Assembly (NCBI RefSeq): GCF_009295635.1
Contig: NZ_WHIW01000008.1
Location: 62,001 to 126,000 of the forward strand
DNA: 64,000 bases
Reading direction: 5' to 3'
DNA from: Alkalilimnicola sp. S0819
GTDB taxonomy: Bacteria > Pseudomonadota > Gammaproteobacteria > Nitrococcales > WHIW01
Part shown: in pieces, positions 46,701-55,606 of the stretch
Layout: the number at the start of each line of letters is the position of its first letter
How positions within the stretch are numbered: position 1 is the stretch's first letter
Notes under the pieces: generated by a model
Database searches by the model: none
The model's input: the letters and a program-made list of their open reading frames with translations, nothing else
What the model was told of the DNA's origin: nothing
Made by a program: the position numbers and the translations under genes

Positions 46701-47060
46701 TCAGGTATCGTTCAGGCTGAAGGCCTGGGGTATCCAGTCCAGCGCGCCGGCACCGTTGATAGATACCACATCGAAGCGGCAGGGCAGGTCCAGGCGGCGG
46801 TTTTGCAGGTAATGGGCGGCGGCGCGGGCGAGCTTGCGTCGCTTGCGTAGATCCACGCTGTCGGCGCCGCTGCCATAGCGGGCGTGAGCTCGGCAGCGCA
46901 CTTCCACGAAGACCAGCACCGCGCCATCACGCATGATCAGGTCCAGCTCGCCCATGCGGCAGCGGTAATTGCGCTCAATCAGGTGCAGGCCCTGCCCGCT
47001 CAGGTGTTGCTCGGCCTGGCTCTCGGCTCTCTGGCCCTTCCATAGGCGCAGTCGGCTCAT
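46701..47060 (-). CDS. yraN: YraN/UPF0102 family endonuclease-like protein
   Basis: The 119-residue protein has the restriction-endonuclease-like core of UPF0102: E in GQRAESQAEQHL, the GELDLIM Asp, and VFVEVRCR. Function is uncertain; some family members have been proposed to act in DNA processing. I chose the ATG at 47060 because it matches family length. The coding region begins inside the lpoA 3' end, an 86-base same-strand overlap in another frame. Confidence 0.9.
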   Translation of the reverse strand: MSRLRLWKGQRAESQAEQHLSGQGLHLIERNYRCRMGELDLIMRDGAVLVFVEVRCRAHARYGSGADSVDLRKRRKLARAAAHYLQNRRLDLPCRFDVVSINGAGALDWIPQAFSLNDT

Positions 47061-48942
47061 TCGGCATCCCTCCGAAGTAGCGTTGGTTATCGGCAAGGGG
47101 GCGCAGTTCCCCCCGGCGCATCAGCGCGGGCAACAGGCGGCGGCTGATGCGTCCGTCGGCCCCCAGGCTGAGCTGCCCGCTACGGCCCTCGATCAGATCC
47201 TCCGGGCGCATCAGGCCCAGGTAGGGGAGCAGCTGATAGGCATCTATGCCCATGGCGAAAAGCCGCGGCTGGGCGCTGACCATATCCGGCCAGATTCGGC
47301 GCAGGGCCGCGCGGTCCAGCTGCTGGTCATCGGCCAGGTCTTCATGCAGCACCCAGGGGGTTTCCATGAGGAGTACGCCGTTGAGGTCCTTGTCGGCGTC
47401 CGGGTCGGCGTCGCCGCTATAGAGGTGGCTGCTCCCCACGGTGGGTAGGCTCGTGGCGTGATGATAGCGCAGCTGCGGGCGAAGTAGCCGGCCCTGGCGT
47501 GGGAAGCCGGCGATGAAGAGCATGTCCGCATCCTGGCGGCGGCGCGGCTGATGCTGGATGGCCAGGCGCAGGGTGCTGCGCAGGCGGCGATAGCGCGCCG
47601 CGCTGCTGTCCAGGTTGAGTAGCGGCACGATGTCGGCGGAGAAATCGTTGGCGCCCGGCTCGTACCAGGCGGATTCCAGGACGCGGCCGCCGCGCGCTTC
47701 GAAGGCCTGGTGGAAAGCCTTGGTCAAGCGCTCGCCCCAGAGGTTCTGCGGTACCAGCGTGAGCGCTGTGCGCCAGCCCTGGTTGATGGCGTAATGAGCA
47801 GCGGCTCGGGCATCGTCTTCCGGGGCCAGGCCGAATTGGTACAGCCCGGAGGGGGCGGCCAGCGGGTTTTCCAGGGTGTTCAGCCCCAGGGTGGGGACCG
47901 GCATGTCGTTGCGGGTAGCCAGCACCGCCAGCGATTCCTTGGTCAGCGGGCCGAGTATGAACTGGGCGCCTTCGTCCAGCGCTTGCTGGTAGGCATTCAG
48001 GGCGCGGGCCGGGTCCGCCTCGGTGTCGTGAAAGCGCAGTTCCGGGCGGGGCTCGGGGCCGGCATACCAGGCCGCCATCAGCCCATCGCGCACCGCTTGC
48101 CCCGCCACGGCGAGCGGACCACTCAGCGGCAGCAACACTGCGATGCGCTCAGGGGGGCGCATGCGCTGCTCGTAGCGCAGCAACAAAGCCTCCACCAGGG
48201 ATTGGCCGCTCGCGTGGTCCGGGTAGCGTTCCTGCCAGGCGTTCAGCTCCTCGCGCAGTCGCGCACCGTCCAATCGGTGGCTGCGGCTTAGCCAGGCCAG
48301 TTCCAGCCAGGCGCCGAAGCTGTCGGGCGGCGGCGGCATGCGCTGGCGCAGCGCTTCCATGGGGATCTCGTTGAGCGCTTGCCACAGGCGTGCCCGGTTG
48401 TCCTCGCGGGCATCGCCGGGAGGTAGCAGGGCATCCAGTTCATCGCGCAGGCGCGCCGCCTCCAGTGGTTGGCCGATGGCGCGCCAAGCCTGGGCGCGGG
48501 CATCCAGCCACTGAGCCTCCCGGCCGGCGGGAGCCTGGGCCAGATCCTCCAGCAGGCGCCAGGCGGATTCGGCGCGATCGTCGGCCAGACGCAGGCGGGC
48601 GAGCAGCAACTGCCGCCTTTGCTGTTGCGCGGGGTCCAGGGTGTCGGCGTCAAGCAGATCGAACAGGTCCCGGGCGCGTTCGGTGACGTCCGCGTCCATC
48701 CACAGTTCCGCCGCGCGCAGGCGCCAGATGGTGCGCTGGGGTTCCCCGGCCTGCTCGGCGGCTTGCTGGTAAAGTGCCGCGGCCTGGCCGGGGAGTTCGG
48801 CCGCCAGGGCCTGCTCGGCCAGGGCCGCCTGCTCGGCGCCGGGGCGTTCAGCGGTCTGGTGGGGCTGGGTGGCGCAGCTTTGCAGCAGGGCCAGGCAGAG
48901 CCCCAGCAGGAGAAGACGTAGGCAGTTCATGCGTGCTTTCAT
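46975..48942 (-). CDS. lpoA: Penicillin-binding protein activator LpoA
   Basis: The 655-residue lipoprotein has a lipobox LLQSC (lipidated Cys23), a TPR-like helical N-terminal region (about 30-290) and a periplasmic-binding-protein-like C-terminal domain (about 300-625, starting RIAVLLPLSGPLA). It reaches across the periplasm from the outer membrane to activate PBP1A. The last 28 or so residues (after YFGGMPNEPT) are Pro/Glu/Arg-rich and overlap the yraN start in another frame, so the stop codon seems displaced. An ATG at 48930 is an alternative start. It is divergent from rsmI, as yraM/yraL in E. coli. Confidence 0.92.
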   Translation of the reverse strand: MKARMNCLRLLLLGLCLALLQSCATQPHQTAERPGAEQAALAEQALAAELPGQAAALYQQAAEQAGEPQRTIWRLRAAELWMDADVTERARDLFDLLDADTLDPAQQQRRQLLLARLRLADDRAESAWRLLEDLAQAPAGREAQWLDARAQAWRAIGQPLEAARLRDELDALLPPGDAREDNRARLWQALNEIPMEALRQRMPPPPDSFGAWLELAWLSRSHRLDGARLREELNAWQERYPDHASGQSLVEALLLRYEQRMRPPERIAVLLPLSGPLAVAGQAVRDGLMAAWYAGPEPRPELRFHDTEADPARALNAYQQALDEGAQFILGPLTKESLAVLATRNDMPVPTLGLNTLENPLAAPSGLYQFGLAPEDDARAAAHYAINQGWRTALTLVPQNLWGERLTKAFHQAFEARGGRVLESAWYEPGANDFSADIVPLLNLDSSAARYRRLRSTLRLAIQHQPRRRQDADMLFIAGFPRQGRLLRPQLRYHHATSLPTVGSSHLYSGDADPDADKDLNGVLLMETPWVLHEDLADDQQLDRAALRRIWPDMVSAQPRLFAMGIDAYQLLPYLGLMRPEDLIEGRSGQLSLGADGRISRRLLPALMRRGELRPLADNQRYFGGMPNEPTAPMEGPESREPGRATPERAGPAPD

Positions 48943-49029
48943 GGGGTTTGGGTGGCCGCCGAATGTGGCTCTACTATAGCGCGGGGCGTGGTCCATGGTG
49001 GCTGCGAGTATCCGTACACGAGGTGAAAG

Positions 49030-49884
49030 GTGTCAAACACGGCCGGGACTTTATATGTGGTGGCGACACCCATCGGCAATCTGGAGGACATCAGCGCGCG
49101 GGCCCTGCGGGTGCTGGCGGAGGTGGACCTGATCGCCGCGGAGGACACGCGGCATTCCGGCCGGCTGCTGTCGCATTATGGTATCGATACGCCGCTGTCC
49201 AGTCTGCACGAACACAATGAGCCGGCCAAGGTGCCGGGTTTGCTGCGGCGACTGCAGGCGGGGGAGCGACTTGCGCTGATCAGTGATGCGGGCACGCCCC
49301 TGGTCAGCGACCCCGGTTATCGCCTGGTGAGCGCCGCTCGCGATGCTGGGCTTGCGGTGACGCCCGTGCCCGGCGCCAGCAGTATCACCGCGGCGCTTTC
49401 CGTGGCGGGCCTGCCTACCGATCGCTTCTGTTTCGAGGGCTTTTTGCCGCCCAAGGCCGCCGCGCGGCAGCGGCGTCTGCAGGCACTGGTTCAGGAACCG
49501 CGCAGTCTGGTCTTTCTGGAATCCAGCCACCGTATTCAAGGTGCGCTGGATGATCTGCTGGCGGTGTTCGGCGCCGAGCGTCCAGCGGCGCTGGCCCGGG
49601 AGCTCACCAAGTTCTACGAGACAGTGCGCCGGGCGCCACTGGGGGAGTTGCGCGACTGGCTGCTTGCCGAGCCCGAGCAGCGCAAGGGGGAGTTCGTGCT
49701 GATCGTGCAGGGCGCGCCGGAGGCCGAGCGCCAGGCGGATGAAGAGGAGGCGCGTCGAGTGATGGCGTTGCTGCTGCCCTTGCTGCCGGTGAAAAAGGCC
49801 GCCCAGGCCGCCGCGGGCATTACGGGGCTGGCGCGGAACCGGCTCTACGAGCTGGGGCTGGAGTTGCAGCGCGAACAGGGTTGA
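49030..49884 (+). CDS. rsmI: 16S rRNA (cytidine(1402)-2'-O)-methyltransferase
   Basis: The 284-residue tetrapyrrole-methylase-fold enzyme methylates the ribose of C1402 in 16S rRNA. The motifs LYVVATPIGNLEDIS, AAEDTRHSGRLL, ISDAGTPLVSDPG and the C-terminal tail are present. Start is GTG, with GAGG about 7 bases upstream. It faces away from lpoA with an 87-base gap. Confidence 0.96.
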   Translation: MSNTAGTLYVVATPIGNLEDISARALRVLAEVDLIAAEDTRHSGRLLSHYGIDTPLSSLHEHNEPAKVPGLLRRLQAGERLALISDAGTPLVSDPGYRLVSAARDAGLAVTPVPGASSITAALSVAGLPTDRFCFEGFLPPKAAARQRRLQALVQEPRSLVFLESSHRIQGALDDLLAVFGAERPAALARELTKFYETVRRAPLGELRDWLLAEPEQRKGEFVLIVQGAPEAERQADEEEARRVMALLLPLLPVKKAAQAAAGITGLARNRLYELGLELQREQG

Positions 49885-50017
49885 TCCCGGCGTGCCGTCC
49901 TCCGCCGGTCTCTTCCCGCCGGCTCTGCGGGGGGGCGGCATTGGCCGCGAACCGTATTCGAGTAGCAGGATGCGCGTGAGAATCACGGCCAAGGCCGCTC
50001 CCACATTGTCTTATCGG

Positions 50018-50026
50018 TGCTACACT
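50018..50026 (+). promoter_or_regulatory. Extended -10 promoter for rnpB
   Basis: TGCTACACT is an extended -10 (TGn plus TACACT) ending 9 bases before the start of the predicted RNase P RNA. The -35 position (49998-50003) is poor, which fits an extended -10 promoter. Confidence 0.55.
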
Positions 50027-50035
50027 GCGCCGCTT

Positions 50036-50392
50036 GGGAGTCGGCCGGACAGTCGCTGTGCCTTAGGGCATGGAGGAAAGTCCGGGCTCCATAGGGCAGG
50101 GTGCCAGGTAACGCCTGGGGGGCGCGAGCCTACGGAAAGTGCCACAGAGAACATACCGCCGATGGCCCGGTTCGCCGGTGCACAGGTAAGGGTGAAAAGG
50201 TGCGGTAAGAGCGCACCGCGCGGGTGGTAACATGCCGCGGCACGGTAAACCCCACCCGGAGCAAGACCAAATAGGGGAGCAATGGTGTGGCCCGCACTGC
50301 TCCCGGGTAGGTCGCTTGAGGCGAGTGGTGACGCTCGTCCCAGAGGAATGACTGTCCTCGACAGAACCCGGCTTACAGGCCGGCTCCCACCC
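50036..50392 (+). ncRNA. rnpB: RNase P RNA component, bacterial type A
   Basis: This ~357-base RNA is the catalytic subunit of RNase P, which matures tRNA 5' ends. Conserved core segments match the E. coli M1 pattern: GGAGGAAAGTCCGGGCTCCA (from about 50070), GGTAACGCCTGGGGGG, CAGAGAACATACCGCCGATG, GGTAAGGGTGAAAAGGTGCG, GGTAAGAGCGCACCGCG, and the 3' ACAGAACCCGGCTTACAGG. The ends pair as helix P1: GGGAGTCGGCC with GGCCGGCTCCC. Exact ends are estimated. Confidence 0.95.
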
Positions 50393-50469
50393 TATTCTTC
50401 CACCCGGCGCCATCCGGCGGCGGGGAAAACTCCATCGTTTATTAGCTATGTCCGCTAAGCGGATGATTT

Positions 50470-50497
50470 GCCGCGCGAAACTTCCCGCGCGGCTTTT
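50470..50497 (+). terminator. Rho-independent terminator of rnpB
   Basis: An 8-bp stem GCCGCGCG / CGCGCGGC with an 8-base loop is followed by TTTT. It lies about 80 bases after the mature RNA end and before the mraZ promoter. Confidence 0.7.
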
Positions 50498-50571
50498 CCC
50501 ACTTCTGTCTCCTCATCCCGACACCTCTGTAAGTGCTTGTTGTAGCAAGGGGAATTCCTCTGTTGGTCGGC

Positions 50572-50601
50572 TTGACAAGACCCGGGCGTGGCGACCATAG
50601 T
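50572..50601 (+). promoter_or_regulatory. Promoter of mraZ and the dcw cluster
   Basis: A consensus -35 TTGACA (50572-50577) is followed after 18 bases by CATAGT (50596-50601, 4/6 to TATAAT). The MraZ boxes begin 9 bases downstream, matching the known arrangement of the autoregulated dcw promoter. Confidence 0.7.
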
Positions 50602-50609
50602 GTCGCGAA

Positions 50610-50635
50610 GTGGGGCGAGGTGGATAAAAATGGAT
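50610..50635 (+). promoter_or_regulatory. Three MraZ-binding boxes with 10-bp period
   Basis: TGGGG (50611-50615), TGGAT (50621-50625) and TGGAT (50631-50635) are each separated by exactly 5 bases, in the 26 bases preceding the mraZ leader. E. coli MraZ binds three TGGGN-type repeats with 5-base spacers, so this is probably the autorepression operator. Two boxes have A in place of the fourth G. Confidence 0.65.
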
Positions 50636-50660
50636 AATCAGGTCGCCTGGGGGGTCTAGC

Positions 50661-51134
50661 GTGTTTCGCGGGGTCACCCATCTCAATCTGGACGCAAAAG
50701 GGCGCATGGCGTTCCCGGCCAAGTATCGGGAGCGCCTGCAGTCGTATTGCGACGGCGAGCTGGTGGTGACCATTCATCTGCCCCGTGGAAAGGAGCAGCG
50801 CGACCGTGCCCTGGTGATCTATCCCTTGCCCGAATGGCAGGGGCTGGAGCGCCAGCTGCAAGGAATGCCGGCCATGGACCACAAGGGCCAGGCGATCCGC
50901 AAGTTGCTCATGGGTTATGCCAACGAGTGCCAGGTCGATGGCGCCGGGCGCATCCTGCTGTCTTCGCCGCTGCGCGAATTCGCCCAGCTGGATAAAAAGC
51001 TGGTGCTGGTCGGCCAGGGTGATCGGCTGGAGCTGTGGAGCGAATCCATCTGGCAGTCCTGCACCGAGGACTGGCTGGCGGTGTTGGCTGACGGCGAACC
51101 GCTGTCCGAAGCCGTGGCGTCACTCACGCTCTGA
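50661..51134 (+). CDS. mraZ: Transcriptional regulator MraZ
   Basis: The 157-residue protein has two AbrB-like SpoVT domains: [24 protein letters not shown] at the start and [20 protein letters not shown] (about 93-112). MraZ forms a ring-shaped oligomer and represses its own promoter and the division genes. Start is GTG, as often for mraZ, with GGGGGG upstream. The stop overlaps rsmH by 1 base. Confidence 0.96.
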   Translation: MFRGVTHLNLDAKGRMAFPAKYRERLQSYCDGELVVTIHLPRGKEQRDRALVIYPLPEWQGLERQLQGMPAMDHKGQAIRKLLMGYANECQVDGAGRILLSSPLREFAQLDKKLVLVGQGDRLELWSESIWQSCTEDWLAVLADGEPLSEAVASLTL

Positions 51135-52075
51135 TGATGAACGCGCCCAACGCCCATAAGCCGGTCCTGCTGGAAGAGTCCATCGAGGCGCTGGCGATCA
51201 AGCCTGACGGGCTGTATGTGGATGGCACCTTCGGCCGCGGCGGGCATGCCGAACGCATTCTCGCCGAACTGAACGAGCGCGGCCGGCTGTGGTTGGTGGA
51301 CAAGGACGAGGCGGCGCTGGCGCGGGCGCGGGAGCGATACGGGAACGATCCCCGCTGCCGAATCTATCACGGCTCCTTCGGCGAGCTGCCCGTCTGGGCC
51401 GCCGAGGCCGGGGTCTGCGGACGAATCGACGGCATCCTGCTGGATCTGGGCGTATCGTCGCCGCAGCTGGATGACCCGGAGCGGGGTTTCAGCTTCCTGC
51501 GTGATGGGCCGCTGGACATGCGCATGGATCGCAGCCGCGGCCTGGGCGCGGCGGACTGGGTGGCAGCGGCGGATGAGCGGGAGATCGTGCGGGTGTTGCG
51601 GGACTACGGGGAAGAGCGTTTCGCGCGCCGCATCGCCCGGGCCCTGGTGGAGGCTCGGGAGGCGGGACAGGCGCCCCGGCGCACCTCCGAGCTCGCGAAC
51701 CTGATCGCCGCCGCGGTGCCCACCCGGGAGCGGCACAAGAACCCGGCGACCCGCAGTTTTCAGGCGATACGCATCGAAGTGAACAATGAACTCGAAGACC
51801 TGCGCGTGCTGCTTGCCGCGACCCCCGAGTTGCTGGGGCCGGGTGGGCGGCTGGCGGTGATCAGTTTTCACTCGCTGGAGGATCGCATCGTCAAGCGGTT
51901 CATGCGGGGGCAGTCCAGCGTTGGTCATTTGCCGCCGGGCGTGCCGGTGGTGCCCGACGAACTCAAGCCGAAGTTCCGGCTGGCGGGCAAGGCGCGACGG
52001 GCCGGTGAAGCCGAGTTGCAAGGCAATCCCCGGGCGCGCAGCGCCGTGTTGCGGGTGGCCGAGCGGCTGGCATGA
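51134..52075 (+). CDS. rsmH: 16S rRNA (cytosine(1402)-N4)-methyltransferase
   Basis: The 313-residue enzyme (MraW) methylates N4 of C1402, the same base whose ribose is methylated by RsmI encoded nearby. [13 protein letters not shown], the SAM motif [32 protein letters not shown] and the C-terminal [13 protein letters not shown] are visible. ATG at 51134 or 51137; both are within the mraZ stop overlap. Confidence 0.97.
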   Translation: MMNAPNAHKPVLLEESIEALAIKPDGLYVDGTFGRGGHAERILAELNERGRLWLVDKDEAALARARERYGNDPRCRIYHGSFGELPVWAAEAGVCGRIDGILLDLGVSSPQLDDPERGFSFLRDGPLDMRMDRSRGLGAADWVAAADEREIVRVLRDYGEERFARRIARALVEAREAGQAPRRTSELANLIAAAVPTRERHKNPATRSFQAIRIEVNNELEDLRVLLAATPELLGPGGRLAVISFHSLEDRIVKRFMRGQSSVGHLPPGVPVVPDELKPKFRLAGKARRAGEAELQGNPRARSAVLRVAERLA

Positions 52076-52350
52076 GCCCCGCGCGACTGGCTTGGTTGTG
52101 CCTGGCGGCGGCGGTGCTGCTCAGTGCCCTGGCCGTGGTGCAGGTGCGCCATGAGAGTCGCCAGCAATTCGTTGCGCTGCAAGCGCTCGGCGCCGAGCGC
52201 GACCGGCTGAATGTGGACTGGGGACGGCTGCAGTTGGAGCAAGGGGCCTGGGCGACCCATGGGCGCGTGGAGCGACTGGCCCGGGAGAAGCTGGATATGC
52301 GGATGCTGCGTCAGGACGACGTGGTGATCATCCGCCAGCCACGACAATAA
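52072..52350 (+). CDS. ftsL: Cell division protein FtsL
   Basis: The 92-residue protein has one transmembrane helix (about 5-24) and a periplasmic leucine-zipper-like coiled coil. Small, poorly conserved FtsL bridges FtsQ/FtsB to the FtsWI synthase at the septum. Position between rsmH and ftsI is diagnostic. It overlaps rsmH by 4 bases. Confidence 0.9.
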   Translation: MSPARLAWLCLAAAVLLSALAVVQVRHESRQQFVALQALGAERDRLNVDWGRLQLEQGAWATHGRVERLAREKLDMRMLRQDDVVIIRQPRQ

Positions 52351-52367
52351 ACGGCTAAGGGTGTTCC

Positions 52368-54092
52368 TTGAGCAAGCGCGAAGCACACAACATACAGCAA
52401 ACACCGGCGTGGCGTCCCGCGCTGGTGCTGGCGCTGTTCGTGCTGGCGTTGGCGGTGTTGCTGTGGCGCGCGCTGGATCTGCAGGTGCTGCGCCAGGACT
52501 TCCTGCAGGGGCAGGGTGATGCCCGTCACCTGCGGGTCATGGAGATCGCAGCGCATCGCGGAGTGATCTCCGATCGCAACGGCGAAGCGCTGGCCATCAG
52601 CTCCCCGGTGCAATCGGTCTGGGCGCATCCGGGGCGGCTGTTGGAGCAGTCCGCGCGCCTGCCGGAGCTGGCCCGGGTGCTGGGCCGGGATGCCGGCCGC
52701 CTGCGGGCCTACCTGCAGCGCCGCGCCGGGCGGGAATTCGTCTATCTTGAGCGCCACGTCAGCCCGGACCTCGCCGAGGACGTCATGGGGCTCGCCGTGC
52801 CGGGCGTCTACCTGCAGCGGGAATATCGCCGCTTTTATCCCGCCGGCGAGGTGACCGGCCAGTTGCTGGGCTTCACCAATGTGGATGACCAGGGCCAGGA
52901 AGGGGTGGAGCTCGCCTTCGACGACTGGCTGACCGGCACCGTGGGCGCCAAGCGGGTGATGCGGGACCGCCACGGCCGCGCGATCAAGGACGTGGAGCGT
53001 TTGCGCGAGGCCCGGCCGGGCAAGCCCCTGGTGCTGAGCATCGACCGGCGCTTGCAGTACCTGGCCTACCGTGAGCTCAAGGCCGCCTACCAGCAGCACA
53101 AGGCCCGCTCGGCCTCGCTGGTGCTGCTGGATGTGAGTACCAATGAAGTGCTCGCCATGGTCAACCAGCCGGCCTTCAATCCCAACGATCGCAGCGCGAT
53201 CCGCCCCGGGCACTACCGCAACCGGGCCGTGACCGACGTCTTCGAGCCGGGTTCCACCATCAAGCCCTTCACCGTGGCGGCGGCGCTGGAGAGCGGCGAG
53301 TATCAACTGGACAGCGTGGTCCACACCAGCCCGGGTGTGGTACGGGTCGGTGGGCATCCAATCCGCGACCCGCGTGATTACGGCACCATCGATCTGGCCA
53401 CGGTGCTGCACAAGTCCAGCACTGTCGGGGCGGCCAAGCTCGCCCTGGAATTGCCGCCGGATGCGCTTTGGGGGCTGTTGGCCCGCAGCGGTTTCGGCAT
53501 GGGCACCGGCGCCGGTTTTCCCGGCGAAAGCGGTGGTCACCTGGCGAGCCGCCCGCCCCGCCGACCCATCGAACGTGCGACCCTGGCCTATGGTTATGGC
53601 CTGTCCGCCACCCCGTTGCAATTGGCCCAGGCCTATTCGGTACTGGCCGCCGACGGGGCGCTGCGCCCGGTGTCGTTCCTGCGCAGCCGCGAGCCTGCTC
53701 CCGCCAAACAGGTGTTGTCCCCGGAACTCGCCCGGGCCGTGCGCCAGATGATGGAAGGCGTAGTGGCCAACGGTGGCACCGGGCGGCGGGCGGCGGTGCC
53801 CGGTTACCGCATTGCCGGCAAGACCGGCACCTCCAAGAAATCGGTGGCGGGCGGTTATGCCGACGACCGCTACGTGGCGCTGTTCGCGGGGATGGCGCCG
53901 GCGAGCAAGCCGCGCCTGGTCTGTGTTGTGGTGATCGACGAGCCCCGCGACGGCAAGTTCTACGGCGGCCTGGTGGCAGCGCCCGTGTTCAGCAAGGTGA
54001 TGGGCGGCGCACTGCGCCTGCTCAATGTGCCGCCGGACGATCTGCCCGCGGGCAGCGAGCTCTATGCGGTGGCGGGAGGCGTGTCCCCATGA
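52368..54092 (+). CDS. ftsI: Septal peptidoglycan transpeptidase PBP3 (FtsI)
   Basis: The 574-residue class B PBP has a cytoplasmic N-terminus, one membrane helix (about 18-37), a pedestal (RGVISDRNGEALAIS) and a transpeptidase domain. The catalytic STIK (Ser296, Lys299) and KTG (485-487) are intact. The SxN motif reads Ser350-Ser351-Thr352 (in HKSSTVGAAK) where most FtsI have SSN. The start is TTG at 52368 with AAGGGTG upstream. Together with FtsW it makes septal wall; it overlaps murE by 4 bases. Confidence 0.95.
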   Translation: MSKREAHNIQQTPAWRPALVLALFVLALAVLLWRALDLQVLRQDFLQGQGDARHLRVMEIAAHRGVISDRNGEALAISSPVQSVWAHPGRLLEQSARLPELARVLGRDAGRLRAYLQRRAGREFVYLERHVSPDLAEDVMGLAVPGVYLQREYRRFYPAGEVTGQLLGFTNVDDQGQEGVELAFDDWLTGTVGAKRVMRDRHGRAIKDVERLREARPGKPLVLSIDRRLQYLAYRELKAAYQQHKARSASLVLLDVSTNEVLAMVNQPAFNPNDRSAIRPGHYRNRAVTDVFEPGSTIKPFTVAAALESGEYQLDSVVHTSPGVVRVGGHPIRDPRDYGTIDLATVLHKSSTVGAAKLALELPPDALWGLLARSGFGMGTGAGFPGESGGHLASRPPRRPIERATLAYGYGLSATPLQLAQAYSVLAADGALRPVSFLRSREPAPAKQVLSPELARAVRQMMEGVVANGGTGRRAAVPGYRIAGKTGTSKKSVAGGYADDRYVALFAGMAPASKPRLVCVVVIDEPRDGKFYGGLVAAPVFSKVMGGALRLLNVPPDDLPAGSELYAVAGGVSP

Positions 54093-55606
54093 TCGCCGCC
54101 AGCCTGTATCCGCCCGGGCGGCCTCTGTCGCTGCTGCTCGCCTCCCTGGCCGCGGTGCCCGCCGAGCAGGACCGGCTGGTGACGGGCATGACCGTGGACA
54201 GCCGCGCCGTGGAGCGCGGTGATCTGTTTCTGGCCCTGGCCGGCACCCAGCGCCATGGGCTGGCCCATGTGGCCGATGCCGTGGAGCGGGGCGCCGCGGC
54301 CATCGTCTACGAGCCGCTGGACGAGCCGACGCTGGAATCGGCCCTGGCCTACTGCCGGCGTCATCGCATTGCCTGCCTGGCAGTGCCGGAGTTGAGCCGC
54401 CGCGCCGGCCTGCTGGCTGCCCGCTTCTACGATGAGCCCAGTCGGGAGCTAGCCGTGGTGGGCGTCACCGGCACCGACGGCAAGACCTCCGTGAGCCAGT
54501 TTCTGGCCCAGGCGCTGAGCGAGCCGGCCCACCCCTGCGGGGTGATTGGCACTCTGGGCTACGGCGTGCACGGCCAGCTGCGCCCGGCGAGCCACACCAC
54601 GCCCGATGCCGTGCGCATACAGGCGCTGCTCGCCGAGGCCCGCGACCAGGGGGCTCGCCATGCCGCCATGGAGGTCTCTTCCCACGCGCTGGACCAGGCG
54701 CGAGCCAACGGTGTGCGCTTCGCCTGCGCGGTGCTGACCAACCTGGGTCGAGATCACCTGGACTATCACACGGACATGGCCGCCTATGCCGCGGCCAAGG
54801 CGAAGCTGTTCCGCAGCGAAAGCCTGCGCCATGCGGTACTCAACGCCGACGATGCCTTCGGCCGTCAGCTGTGCGAGGAGCTCGCCGGTCGCGTGCCCTT
54901 CACGGCCTACAGTCTGCGCGAGGATGCCCCGGTGGCGCTGCGCGCGTTACGCCTGCATTGCCGCCCGGAGGGGCTGGATCTGCGCGTCGATCTGCAGGGC
55001 GAGCAGGCCTCCCTGCGGGTGCCGCTGCTGGGGCGGTTCAACGCCGCCAACGTGCTGGCGGTGCTCGGCGCCCTGCATGCCCTGGGCATGCCGCTCCCCG
55101 AGGCCGTGGAGCGGCTGCGGCGGTTGCAGCCTGTGCCCGGGCGCATGGAACGGTTCGGTGGCGGGGGTTCGCCCTCGGTGGTGGTGGATTACGCCCATAC
55201 GCCCGGCGCGCTGAGCGCCGCCCTGCAGGCCATGCGCGAGCATGTACAGGGCCGCTTGTGGCTGGTGTTCGGCTGCGGCGGGGATCGGGATGCGGGCAAG
55301 CGCCCGCTGATGGGTGCGGCTGCCGATGCCGGTGCCGACGCGGTGGTGCTCACCGACGATAACCCGCGCCAGGAGGACGGCGACGCTATTATCCGCGGGA
55401 TTCTCGACGGTTTCTGCCGTCAGAAGCCCGTGGTGATCCGCAACCGCAAGGCAGCGATTCGTTGGGCCGTATCCCGGGCCGCGCCCGATGACGTGGTGCT
55501 GGTGGCGGGCAAGGGTCATGAGAGCTGGCAGTTGAGCGCCGGCCGGCGGCTCGCCCACAGCGATCGTGATCTGGCCCGCAAGCTGGTGGGGAGGGCGCTG
55601 CCATGA
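54089..55606 (+). CDS. murE: UDP-MurNAc-tripeptide synthetase (meso-DAP-adding)
   Basis: The 505-residue Mur ligase adds meso-diaminopimelate to UDP-MurNAc-Ala-Glu. The P-loop GVTGTDGKTS (about 127-136), the carbamylated Lys region YAAAKAKLF and the DAP-selecting motif DNPR (in LTDDNPRQED) are present. Start ATGA overlaps the ftsI stop and the end overlaps murF by 4 bases. Confidence 0.97.
   Translation: MIAASLYPPGRPLSLLLASLAAVPAEQDRLVTGMTVDSRAVERGDLFLALAGTQRHGLAHVADAVERGAAAIVYEPLDEPTLESALAYCRRHRIACLAVPELSRRAGLLAARFYDEPSRELAVVGVTGTDGKTSVSQFLAQALSEPAHPCGVIGTLGYGVHGQLRPASHTTPDAVRIQALLAEARDQGARHAAMEVSSHALDQARANGVRFACAVLTNLGRDHLDYHTDMAAYAAAKAKLFRSESLRHAVLNADDAFGRQLCEELAGRVPFTAYSLREDAPVALRALRLHCRPEGLDLRVDLQGEQASLRVPLLGRFNAANVLAVLGALHALGMPLPEAVERLRRLQPVPGRMERFGGGGSPSVVVDYAHTPGALSAALQAMREHVQGRLWLVFGCGGDRDAGKRPLMGAAADAGADAVVLTDDNPRQEDGDAIIRGILDGFCRQKPVVIRNRKAAIRWAVSRAAPDDVVLVAGKGHESWQLSAGRRLAHSDRDLARKLVGRALP

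Noticed and set aside
53468-55606. 712-codon frame extending murE upstream through ftsI
   Set aside because: The upstream part is an out-of-frame shadow of ftsI; murE starts at 54089 overlapping the ftsI stop.
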